A DNA stretch of 14,811 nt, taken from positions 1-14,811 of the forward strand of contig JAAMXY010000492.1 of NCBI GenBank assembly GCA_019677205.1. Reading direction: 5' to 3'. Below the pieces are notes generated by a model. It had not been told where the DNA came from. It was given only the letters and a program-made list of their open reading frames with translations, and ran no database searches. The DNA is from Pinguiococcus pyrenoidosus. Taxonomy: Eukaryota > Sar > Pinguiophyceae > Pinguiochrysidales > Pinguiochrysidaceae. Every line of letters begins with the position of its first letter. Position 1 is the stretch's first letter. Of the stretch, positions 7,286 through 14,811 are shown piece after piece. The translations under genes and the position numbers were made by a program.

Positions 7286-8601
7286 ATGACAAACCTTCGG
7301 CGGCTTGCTGCCTCTCTCTTCATTCTGGCAGGCACTGCCTCGGGCTTCATGTACGTGCGGCCGGTGAAGAGGCCCTTCCTCACCATCAGGAGTCAGGCTG
7401 GAGAGGAGGGCAGCGTGCCCGGACCATCTCCGGAGTTGCCCGTGCAGCCTTCGGCGCCGGAAGCGGAGAAGCCGTCCGAGTCGAACGTGGCCGGCGCTTT
7501 CCCGCTCGCGTACATCTTCTCGGGAGTACCATCGCTTCTCTTTCTGGCGCGAGATAGCTTCCCAATTAGCTTGTTGGTGACGGAGAGCGGCATGACGCTA
7601 CCGGCTTCTTTGCCGCTGCAATGCGCGGTGGGCAGTCTCTTCCTCCACACCTTCCTCCCGGTTGCGGCCGCGCTGAAAGTGGTGCACGGAGCGGCGAGGG
7701 TGGGGCTCCCGCGATTGCAGTCCGAGACCTACCAGAGGCTGAACTTGGCTCTCACGTGGGCCTTCCTCCTGTTCTTCAACCGCTGGGTCTGGACGGCCGT
7801 CCACGACGCAGCCGGGCGGTTCTCCGCCGCCTGTGTCGCGGCCACGTACTTTGGCCTCACGATGGTATGCGCGCGCGTCTTCATCGCCTCGCAAGTGGAT
7901 GACAAGCAGCCGGGGGAGCAGGCAACTGAGCTGCTGACCTCGAGCCTCTGGGCGCTCTTCTTCGCGGACATTGCGAAGGTACGGAGCTTCTTGCATGTGG
8001 CAGAAGGGCACCACAAGCTCACCGGCATCTTCTTGTTCTTCCTTCCCCTGGCACCTCGCGTCGGAGCAGTTCTTTTCCGCGATTCGCTCGGGTTCCACCA
8101 AGGTCTCGCAGGCGTTCTCGGACCTCTTGCCGCGCTTCCGGCTGCAGACCCTGTATCGGTTCACGACCATCTTCTTCACCGCGCGCGTCTTCCTGAGAGC
8201 CATTGCCTCCGCGGTGGCCGCGTCGGCACCGACAGTTGGAGCACAGATCGGCATGTCGCATCTCACGGGCGCAGGCACAGATCTGATGAAAGCAGCAACC
8301 TGCTACAGCCTCTGGGACGCAAGCAAGCGTGGCAGGTGAGCTGGCGCACCTCACTGCGAATGCATTGCTTTGCTACGAAAAGCGTCGACTCACACGGCGG
8401 TACTCCAGGCTGGACGCCTCGACATTTCTCTTCCAAAGGAAAGTGCTGAGGCTCACCGGCGTAGCGGGACTTGTCTTGTGGGCCTACATCGGAACCGACG
8501 CGAGGGTCGCGGCAATGTTCCCCGTGACGTTCCTCGTTTCCGCCATTCTCGCAAACATTGCGATGGTCTTGGGGGGAGTGCGGCTGCTGACAAAGGCTTG
8601 A
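7286..8601 (+). CDS. Multi-pass membrane protein with plastid-type leader, family unknown (3 exons)
   Basis: Exons 7286-7978, 8070-8335 and 8409-8601 join in phase into 383 residues. The N-terminus (MTNLRRLAASLFILAGTASG, then Phe) is a signal peptide followed by a basic stretch, the bipartite leader of complex plastids and the same pattern as in the rubredoxin. A Pro/Glu-rich spacer (about 40-70) precedes roughly seven or eight hydrophobic segments, including those near 73-95, 108-132, 152-172, 180-200, 220-235, 265-290 and two near the C-terminus. The ATG has A at -3. Donors GTACGG and GTGAGC pair with acceptors preceded by pyrimidine-rich tracts. I do not recognise the family and see no catalytic motif. 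A plastid envelope or thylakoid transporter or assembly factor is possible but not shown. The stop is 317 bp from the stop of the next, opposite gene. Confidence 0.78.
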
Positions 8602-8918
8602 GGCGCTCCGTGGGCACAAGAGCGCGTTTTGTAGGCAAATGGCAGCCGTCGGAAGCTTCTAGTTACAATTCTTTTGTTCGGATGACATGGGCTACTTATT
8701 CGGACAAACTGTGACGCTGCTGGCATTGATAGTATCTTTTCGGAACTCGGGGTGATAAGTTCCGTGGCCGAGGAGTGGAGACGCTGCGTCCCTGGCCCCG
8801 GTGGGATGTCTAGCTTTTCCTTTTCCCTTGATGGCCCTTGTAGTGCGGACCAGGACTCTTGATTGGCGCTCGCAAGCTTTCTGGCCGTCGAGCTCTCTTT
8901 CGCGGGAGGTGCGGGGTG
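8602..8918. other. Convergent 3' spacer
   Basis: This lies between two facing stop codons and should hold the 3' untranslated ends and polyadenylation signals of both genes. I see no AATAAA on the plus strand, no RNA gene and no repeat. Confidence 0.5.
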
Positions 8919-10926
8919 CTACACGGCAGCTTGTGCTGGTTGCGACGCGTACTTTGCAAGGAAGCTGCTTGCGGGCAGGTCCCTGCTCTGGAGCATCTCG
9001 TTCACCGCTCCCGCGGCCTTCGCACCAAATACCGATGCCTTCGTGGCGGCATCGCGGGCGACTTCCTGTGCCTGCTCCCGCGGGGTTGTCAAGATTGTTA
9101 GGATTGTTAAGCGTGTCAGGATTGTCAAGCGTGCTCTACTCTGGACGTCGCCATGAAGGAGAGGAAAGCACTTACTTGCACGTGCATGATTTTTGCCAAG
9201 CCTTCTGCCTGCGCATAGAGCGTCGGGGGCGCTTCGTCTGCAACCTTTAGCAGATAGTCCTCGACTGGCAGTTTGCTCTCTTTCCATGCGCTCCAGAACT
9301 TATAGAAGTCCGTGCGGTGTATGTTGCGAGATCCCGATGTATCCAGGGCGATGCGTAGACCACGCTTCGCATCCGGGTGCATGTTGACGCCTTTCATGAA
9401 GAAGGCCTCAAACGCCTTGACGAAGTATTGGAAGGCGATTTCGTCCCCGGCAGCGCCCGCGGCCTTCTGGATCTGCGAGAACACGGCTTCCTCTTCGGAC
9501 ACATCCAGCTTCACCTCACGGGCCCTCTCCTCCGCTTCTCGATCGGCTTGCGCCTTCGCCTGTGCCTGCAGCATCGCGCGGATGGAGTCGAGCTGCGTAT
9601 CGATGGTGTCCATCTTCTCCGCCACCTGCAGGGTTTGCTGCGAGACCTGATCGTCATCATGGAGTTGTCAGACGTCCCCGTTCTTTCTCCCCGCGGGCAG
9701 CTGTTGATGTGTCGTTCGTAGAAGGCCTCACCACTTCTAGCTTGGCCTCCTGAGCGTCCTGAGACTCTTGGTCGAGGAAGTCCCTGAGAGTCGCCTTCAG
9801 CTCCAGGACTGTCGTCTTCGCACGTTCGAAGTCTCGTCGGAAGGACGTGGACAGAAGCATCTTCGTGATCCGTCCCCGCTGCTTGTGATTTTCCATCTGC
9901 TCGCACATCACAAGTAGTTGATTCTGAAGGGCTTCAAAGAGAGGCGCCTGTCGCGAAAAATCGCTCTCCCGTTTGAGCTGCAACACATCCGGCATGCACC
10001 TGCATCAGCTACGCGTCTTACCGTGGACGCTGCAGCCGATCGCTCTACACGGCCTGCCACCAGAAGAAGCCAGTCTTTGACAGAAGACGACCACAGCAGC
10101 ACCGTTGCAACGTTCTTGTCGTCGTCCTTGGACATCTGAAAGGTGAGGACCATCGCTCCTGGTTGGTCGGGGGGGGGCATGAGGTGAGGGCACCGGCAGG
10201 AGTTCATGGGCGTTGGTGCGGCACTGACCAAGAGCTCCGGCGGCAATTGAGATGTACGGCAAGTGCTCGGCTACTCCAGCTAGAGCGAGGCCTACGGCAG
10301 CAAGGACTTCCGGGGCACAGTCCGCGGCCGACGAGATCGCAGCTCCAACGGTGGCCAGAGCACGCGTGGCTTCGGCCCCATCCACGGCAGAAATAGCCGC
10401 CTGGGCCTCCCGTGCGGCAGCCGCTATCTGCTTCTCTGAGAGGGCATCGCTGACCGTGCTGAAGAGCTGAGATATCTTTGGGACACAACGTCGCATCTTT
10501 ATCGCTGTGCTGTGGTATCGCGCTGCTGTGGCAAGCATGATTCCTACGCAAAGGCGACGCTGAGCGTACCTGTTCTCTGCACTCCTCGGGAGCTGCCGCC
10601 ACCACCGAAGCGACGAGAGGAGCGGTGCTGGTCACGCCATCAGAGACCCCTGATGATTGTGAAGGTGCTTTAGTGAGATTGCAGACGATCCTCAGCGGGG
10701 CTCCGTCTTCGACGGAGCGTCGCAGCCGCAGCCCAGCGGCCGGCCCTCTTGCACGTGGAGTTCAAAGGCCTTTGCTGGAGCCCCTCGTACCGGCTACAAG
10801 ATCCTCAGAGGCCGTCTCCAGGGCATTGTGGGCAGTCTGCGTGGCAGACTCTAGGGCAGCGCCGTTGTCGCTGCTGTGCAAGGCCACGTCCTCCACAGCA
10901 GTCCCCGCCGAGGCTCCCGCGCCCAT
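8919..10926 (-). CDS. MLKL/HeLo-like helical protein with degenerate EF-hand loop (7 exons)
   Basis: Exons in coding order are 10926-10791, 10649-10570, 10466-10229, 10158-10022, 9977-9732, 9646-9176 and 9071-8919, giving 486 residues. The start MGAGAS fits an N-myristoylation signal. Residues about 47-125 are Ala-rich helix. From about 125 to 270 a hydrophobic helix (LAAVGLALAGVAEHLPYISI) and amphipathic helices (LLVMCEQMENHKQRGR; DFERAKTTVLELKATLRDFL) resemble the four-helix N-terminal domain of MLKL and HeLo proteins, which act at membranes in cell death in animals, plants and fungi. A coiled coil (280-325) follows. At 381-392 the sequence LDTSGSRNIHRTDF matches an EF-hand loop with several ligands changed. 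Junctions are in phase, but the start of exon 3 (10466) and of exon 7 (9071) have in-frame alternatives. The gene model is good; the family assignment is tentative and no function should be assumed. Confidence 0.75.
9100..9135. repeat. 18-bp imperfect tandem duplication in intron 6
   Basis: Two adjacent 18-bp copies (9100-9117 and 9118-9135) of AGGATTGTTAAGCGTGTC differ at three positions. A further partial copy precedes them. They fill much of the last intron of the MLKL-like gene (9072-9175), next to its strong GTAAGT donor. Confidence 0.8.
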
Positions 10927-11909
10927 CTGAGCGGACCAAGCGAGGGAAGGGTGGCCAGGACACCAAGTGGAGCAGCCCCACCAGATGCTTCACCTTTTCG
11001 GAGCTTCGGCTGGCAGCTTGGTCCGTTGCATGGCCAAACAAGCGCGCAGCAGCCGTGCAAGGGCAGCCAAGTGCGAATGTTCTGGGTCCGGAACGAAACC
11101 GAACAGATCCCGGACTTTTTTCCAGCAATGCGTGCATGCTATGCTTACACTGGGCAGATTCCTCCAAAGCCTTCTCACACGTGATTGGTTGAAAGCACGA
11201 CTTCTCTTGACGGCTGCCCAATCGGACGGCACGCCAGCGAAAGCAAGAAGGACTGCAGCGAACAGTAGCTACCACTGTTGTGCGCAAGGGAAGTGCCGAG
11301 CTGTCGCTGGACGCGCCAAGCCATCTCTGGGCCAAATCTCTGTTACGCGACGAAGCGCGCATCCGGCTTCCGAAGCGCGTCGATCCGCCCGATCTTCTGC
11401 TGTTCGCTTCTCAAGGAAACCGGCTGGCCAGGCTGCGCGTGGGTTGCGCGCGCTAGATGCGCCTCAGAATGAGACACAGGTGAGAGCTTCGTGGGATTCA
11501 GAACGATGGGGAAAAGCGGCGCGGAAGTCTTTCGCACAGCCGCACTGTCCTCGAGTATGCTTCCGCCGCGGTGCGCTGCTTGTGCAGTATGTGCATGGGA
11601 TGGGCTTGTCTGCAGTTCTGTTCTGTAAGAGCTGTGCCAAGCGTCCCGAGCAGACGTTCAATCTCTGATCTTGAGCACGCGCATGCGGCGGGCGTTCTCC
11701 ATAGTCTGAAGCTGTGCAGCGCTCTCACGGCCGCTGAGCCAACGGTCGATGTCAGAAGTGACGGAAGACGTGCAGTCGACAACGCTTGTCCAATTCAGAT
11801 GTCTCCTGGGAAGAGAAAGCCAACGCGCGGCAAAGAAACCTTCTGTGCCCGCAGAACAGGGCCGTTCGTCGTCTAATTCGATTCGTTCTTCACCGCACTC
11901 TGCAGTTAG
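10927..11909. other. 983-bp divergent intergenic region
   Basis: This is the largest gap in the window, between the starts of the MLKL-like gene (minus) and the intronless DUF300 gene (plus). A 233-codon open frame at 10967-11668 on the plus strand has no recognisable family and a composition typical of chance frames. A reverse CCAAT motif (ATTGG) at 11184-11188 within CACGTGATTGGTTG sits mid-region and also carries a CACGTG palindrome, so it is a plausible promoter element. On the minus strand the end of an open frame near 11658-11790 reads somewhat like a natural C-terminus, but I could not attach it to upstream exons. Confidence 0.45.
11179..11188. promoter_or_regulatory. CACGTG plus CCAAT-box cluster
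   Basis: CACGTG (G-box/E-box core, 11179-11184) overlaps ATTGG (reverse CCAAT box, 11184-11188) in the divergent spacer. Both are common eukaryotic promoter elements (bHLH/bZIP and NF-Y sites). Short motifs like these also arise by chance, so this is only suggestive. Confidence 0.3.
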
Positions 11910-13181
11910 ATGCGTATAGCCGGTGACGTAGAGCGAATGGAGCGGCTCTTGCAGCCTCCGGCGTCCTTGTCGCTCGCCGGGTTTAGCGGGAGTGAGCTGC
12001 GGCACCTGATCGGGACGGTGTTCGTCTTGCTGATGCTGCCGGTGGCCTTCACGCACATCTTCCAGCATTTGAAGAATTTTCGGTCTCCCTCGGAGCAGCG
12101 CGCTCTTGTTCGCATCATCGCGATGGTGCCTCTTTTTGGTCTAGTGAGCCTAGTGTCCCTCAGTTTCAACCACCTGGCTCTGTACATTCAGATGCTGCGG
12201 GAATCCTACGAGGCCTTTTCTATCTACTGCTTTCTAAAGTATCTGATTAGCTACCTAGGGGACGATCAGATCCTGTCGGCCAAGCTGGCGATCAAGCCAG
12301 CGCGCATCGGAGTGCACAAGCCGCCCTTCTGCTGCCTTGCACCGTGGACCATGGGAGAAGACTTCCTCCTCAACTGCAAGCTCGGCGCGCTGCAGTACGT
12401 CGTCGTGCGATCGACCGTGTCGCTTGCGACGTGCGTTCTCTATTCTTTCGGACTGTTTGAGGAAGGCTTCTTTCACCCCCGAAGCGCGTACTTCTGGTTC
12501 ACGTGCGCAAACTGCATATCGCAAACCTGGGCGCTGTATACTCTCGTGCTCTTCTATCACGCGGCGTACAAGGATTTGGTGCACATAGATCCGTTCAGCA
12601 AATTCCTCTGCATCAAAGGCGTCGTGTTCTTCAGCTGGTGGCAGGGCCTCATCATCCACGTGATGGTGCATCAAGGTTGGATCGACGACACGGCATTCAA
12701 ACGCAAGGAGCACATCGCGAAGGGGATTCAAGACACGCTAGTCTGCGTCGAGATGCTGGTGGCGTCCTTAGCGTTCTACGCGTGCTTCCCAGCCACGGAC
12801 TACACCAGCTTAGCCTACAAGAATCCGAAGCGAGCGACGTCGTATGCCAACTTCGCGGACGATTCCGAGGAGTGCATGGTCCCGGATAAGACCGGCGCTC
12901 CCGCGGAGACGGCCCAGAAGCCGCACTTGAGAATGTCCCATTCTCCTCATCCCGAGGCGCGACAGAAGGCAAGATCGTATAAAGAAGCGCAAGATGTCCC
13001 ATCCGAGAAACGGATGCCAGTCTGGCGCGCTCTGGTTTTTGTACTTTTCCCGCTCGACGTGCGGGCGGACATCGCGAGTGTGATCAGCAGGAAGTTGAAA
13101 GGCAGAAAATGCTTTAGCGCAGCCACGAACACGGTCGCACTCGCGGTGAAGAAAGGAATGTCCAGTCGTGTGCTTAGCTAA
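11910..13181 (+). CDS. DUF300 (TMEM184/Ost-alpha) membrane protein, intronless
   Basis: A single open frame of 423 residues carries the family's landmarks: the first helix at about 28-52, SPSEQRALVRIIAMVPLFGL, then LRESYEAFSIYCFLKYLISY, the HKPPFCCLAPW segment with its paired cysteines, and CKLGALQYVVVRS. Further hydrophobic helices near 190, 235 and 285 complete the seven-helix topology. A polar loop (about 305-365) precedes a conserved late motif, LFPLDVRADI. Relatives are TMEM184 proteins and the alpha subunit of the organic solute transporter, and many lack a known substrate. Nearly all neighbours have introns but this gene has none. The start could be residue 10 (ATG at 11937), as neither context is strong. 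The gene faces a second, split family member tail to tail. Confidence 0.9.
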   Translation: MRIAGDVERMERLLQPPASLSLAGFSGSELRHLIGTVFVLLMLPVAFTHIFQHLKNFRSPSEQRALVRIIAMVPLFGLVSLVSLSFNHLALYIQMLRESYEAFSIYCFLKYLISYLGDDQILSAKLAIKPARIGVHKPPFCCLAPWTMGEDFLLNCKLGALQYVVVRSTVSLATCVLYSFGLFEEGFFHPRSAYFWFTCANCISQTWALYTLVLFYHAAYKDLVHIDPFSKFLCIKGVVFFSWWQGLIIHVMVHQGWIDDTAFKRKEHIAKGIQDTLVCVEMLVASLAFYACFPATDYTSLAYKNPKRATSYANFADDSEECMVPDKTGAPAETAQKPHLRMSHSPHPEARQKARSYKEAQDVPSEKRMPVWRALVFVLFPLDVRADIASVISRKLKGRKCFSAATNTVALAVKKGMSSRVLS

Positions 13182-13486
13182 TGAAAGTCGTCCGAATAGT
13201 TCCTGGCTGATTTGGAAGACCTGCCTTCCGTGCGTTCGACCAGCGCCGGCCATCATCGCCCGCACAGACGTGCCCGTCCTTGCCGACTGGGCGCGAGCGT
13301 GAGCGCATCCGGGACATCGCAACGTGAAGGTTCAGGAAGCATCGGGTGGAGTTGGTGGAGGTGCGAGGCAGTGGCGATGAAGCTCGCGGGTGGGTCCCGA
13401 GCGCCGCCACGGCTTTGCGGGACGCCTGCTGACGCTCACGTTTACAGGCATTTCCGACACGTAGAATACAGGAAATCAGATTGATG
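13182..13486. other. Convergent spacer between two DUF300 genes
   Basis: The two facing stop codons are 305 bp apart. No supported gene, repeat or RNA gene is visible. The right end (about 13465-13500) is more A/T-rich and probably holds 3' end-processing signals. Confidence 0.5.
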
Positions 13487-14731
13487 TTATGATTTAGTTA
13501 GGAGCTCCAATTCCTCAATCGCGCTTTTCGCAAGGGTCTGGTCTTTCTCTTCAATCGGTGCCATCACGCGCCAGAATCTCAAGCTAATCAGGAAGGCCGT
13601 GCGCGCACTGATCACGGACGATTTGGGAGCCTCGTGCATGGGTCCCTCGACTCCCTCGAACATCTCTGGCGTGAAGACGCACTTCATCAGCACGCTGTAC
13701 AGCACCAGCTCGCAAATCACAAACATCGCGTAGATCCGCTGCGCTTCCTGCTCCTGGGAGTAGCCCTCTTCCTCGGGGATCGTGTTGAACGTGAGGGCCA
13801 CATTGATGGCCAGCTGCTGGACCGCAAGTAGCGCGACCAGTCCCTTCACGGTCAAGAACTTCATTTCCATCGCCATGTTTGCCATTGCTGGTTTCAGAAT
13901 GAAGTACGTCTGCACGATGCCCATGAGTGCGAAGACCAGCGGCACGACTGCCGCGGCTCGGAGAAGCTGCGCCCGCGGAACGCCAGTCTCCACCAAAACG
14001 GCAACCACAAAGATCACAAAGGGCTTCACGAAGGACAGCTGCTGCACGCATCTCTCCAGGCCCAGCAGCAGATCCTCTGCATTCTACGGTTTGCAGGGTC
14101 CGCCGCGTTAGCTAGTATCGCTGGTGACCTGCTGCCAAGGACGAGCGAGCGCCCTCACCTTGTAGGTCTTCAGATCGCACAGGAGGCAGCACCGAATGCT
14201 AAAGGGACTGCCCCGCTGCATAATCCGGCTGACTGCAGCAGATTTTCCGCCGCAGACGAGGACCTGGGGACGCATGTTCAACTTCGTTCTTCGCACTGGC
14301 TCTGCCACGCCTGGCCTTACCATGAGCGCAAAGAAGCAGTACAGCACATAGCCTTCGTAGATGCCCATCAGCACCTCAATGAAGATTCGCGCTTCCGGGG
14401 CGGCCAGCGACACCCACAGGAGGACGCTGAAGATGGGACATACTGCAACAATGCTGCGCCAGAAGAAGGGAAAGGAAAGATGAAGTAGTTCAGGGCCTTT
14501 GGCTGTTCTTCTCCTGCGTGAGACGAGCTGCGTCCGCCTCGCGTATGCGTGCGCGTTCACTTACCGCAGAGTGGTTATCTGCAAATCGGGGTACAAAAGG
14601 TGGTCAAGGTGGCCCCGAATTGTACTGGCGGTCACCAAAACGGTGAGCAGAACGAAGATGAAGAAAACCACGAGAATGGCATAGTCGCCCGCATCGCCTC
14701 GCGCGAAGCCATGGCCCTCATTCGACGCCAT
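13487..14731 (-). CDS. DUF300 (TMEM184/Ost-alpha) membrane protein (4 exons)
   Basis: Exons in coding order are 14731-14565, 14453-14321, 14263-14159 and 14074-13487, giving 330 residues. The first helix (about 17-36) leads to ITTLR, and then IVAVCPIFSVLLWVSL and PEARIFIEVLMGIYEGYVLY, the region corresponding to the family's PxxEARxYxxxxRxxYEA segment. A GG...CCLLCDLKTYK stretch follows, corresponding to the paired-cysteine part, and then QQLSFVKPFVIFVVAV. Four more hydrophobic segments follow, to about residue 275. The short tail lacks the late FPxDV motif present in the neighbour. Donors are GTAAGT, GTAAGG and GTGAGG, the strongest set in the window. The start is the first in-frame ATG; the frame stays open to the window edge, so an upstream exon is possible. 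The family is well supported; the substrate is unknown. Confidence 0.85.
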
Positions 14732-14811
14732 GCCCGGCCGAGACGGAGAGTCCCCCGCGGCGCTTGCGGCGCCCAAAGGACAGGAGCGGATGAGAGGCTC
14801 CGCTTGTGGGT
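14732..14811 (-). promoter_or_regulatory. Upstream edge of the last gene
   Basis: These last 80 bp lie upstream of the DUF300 start codon on the minus strand and should be 5' leader or promoter. The frame is open here but has no ATG. No motif stands out, and the window ends before a promoter could be judged. Confidence 0.35.

Noticed and set aside
10967-11668. A 233-codon open frame on the plus strand
   Set aside because: It has no recognisable domain, is rich in Ala, Arg and Ser as chance frames are in GC-rich DNA, and other frames are open across much of the same stretch.
14732-14776. An upstream TTG start for the last DUF300 gene
   Set aside because: Nuclear genes rarely start at TTG, and the ATG at 14731 leaves a sensible N-terminus. 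An upstream exon outside the window cannot be excluded.
1-14811. CRISPR array, insertion sequence, transposon or viral genes
   Set aside because: No spaced direct repeats, terminal inverted repeats, transposase, reverse transcriptase or viral protein could be seen. The repeats present are short tandem types.

Overview
This window looks like nuclear DNA from a GC-rich, compact algal genome. I can assemble eight protein-coding genes, seven of them split by short introns (44 to 193 bp). All 22 inferred introns are GT-AG, and each joins in phase into a reading frame that makes family sense. There is also one tRNA gene carrying a small intron. Two proteins, and probably a third, begin with a signal-peptide-like segment; in two of these a Phe follows the predicted cleavage point. 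That is the bipartite leader used by algae with complex, red-derived plastids (stramenopiles, haptophytes, cryptophytes, chromerids and relatives). I cannot name the species.

Layout: tRNA-Val-like gene (501-594, minus, 20-nt intron); membrane rubredoxin, RubA/RBD1 type, probably plastid-targeted (1056-1912, plus); NarL-type response regulator resembling plastid Ycf29, but spliced and therefore nuclear (1996-3252, minus); TrhO/TSTD2-type rhodanese protein (3413-4856, plus); ankyrin-repeat protein (4882-6581, minus); unrecognised multi-pass membrane protein with a plastid-type leader (7286-8601, plus); helical protein resembling the MLKL/HeLo four-helix domain, with a degenerate EF-hand loop and a myristoylation-type N-terminus (8919-10926, minus); two DUF300 (TMEM184/Ost-alpha) membrane proteins facing tail to tail, one intronless (11910-13181, plus) and one with four exons (13487-14731, minus).

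The eight protein genes alternate strand without exception, giving four convergent pairs (gaps 83, 25, 317 and 305 bp) separated by three divergent spacers (160, 704 and 983 bp). The first two convergent pairs are so tight that their transcript ends must nearly touch or overlap. The 160-bp spacer between the response regulator and the TrhO gene probably acts as a shared promoter.

Three genes point to plastid function: the rubredoxin (photosystem assembly in known relatives), the Ycf29-like regulator (plastid transcription in red-lineage algae) and the unknown membrane protein. The strongest candidate for something new is the spliced, nuclear Ycf29-like regulator. The MLKL-like protein and the unknown plastid membrane protein come next. 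Exon boundaries were inferred by eye from splice motifs, phase and family continuity, without transcript data.
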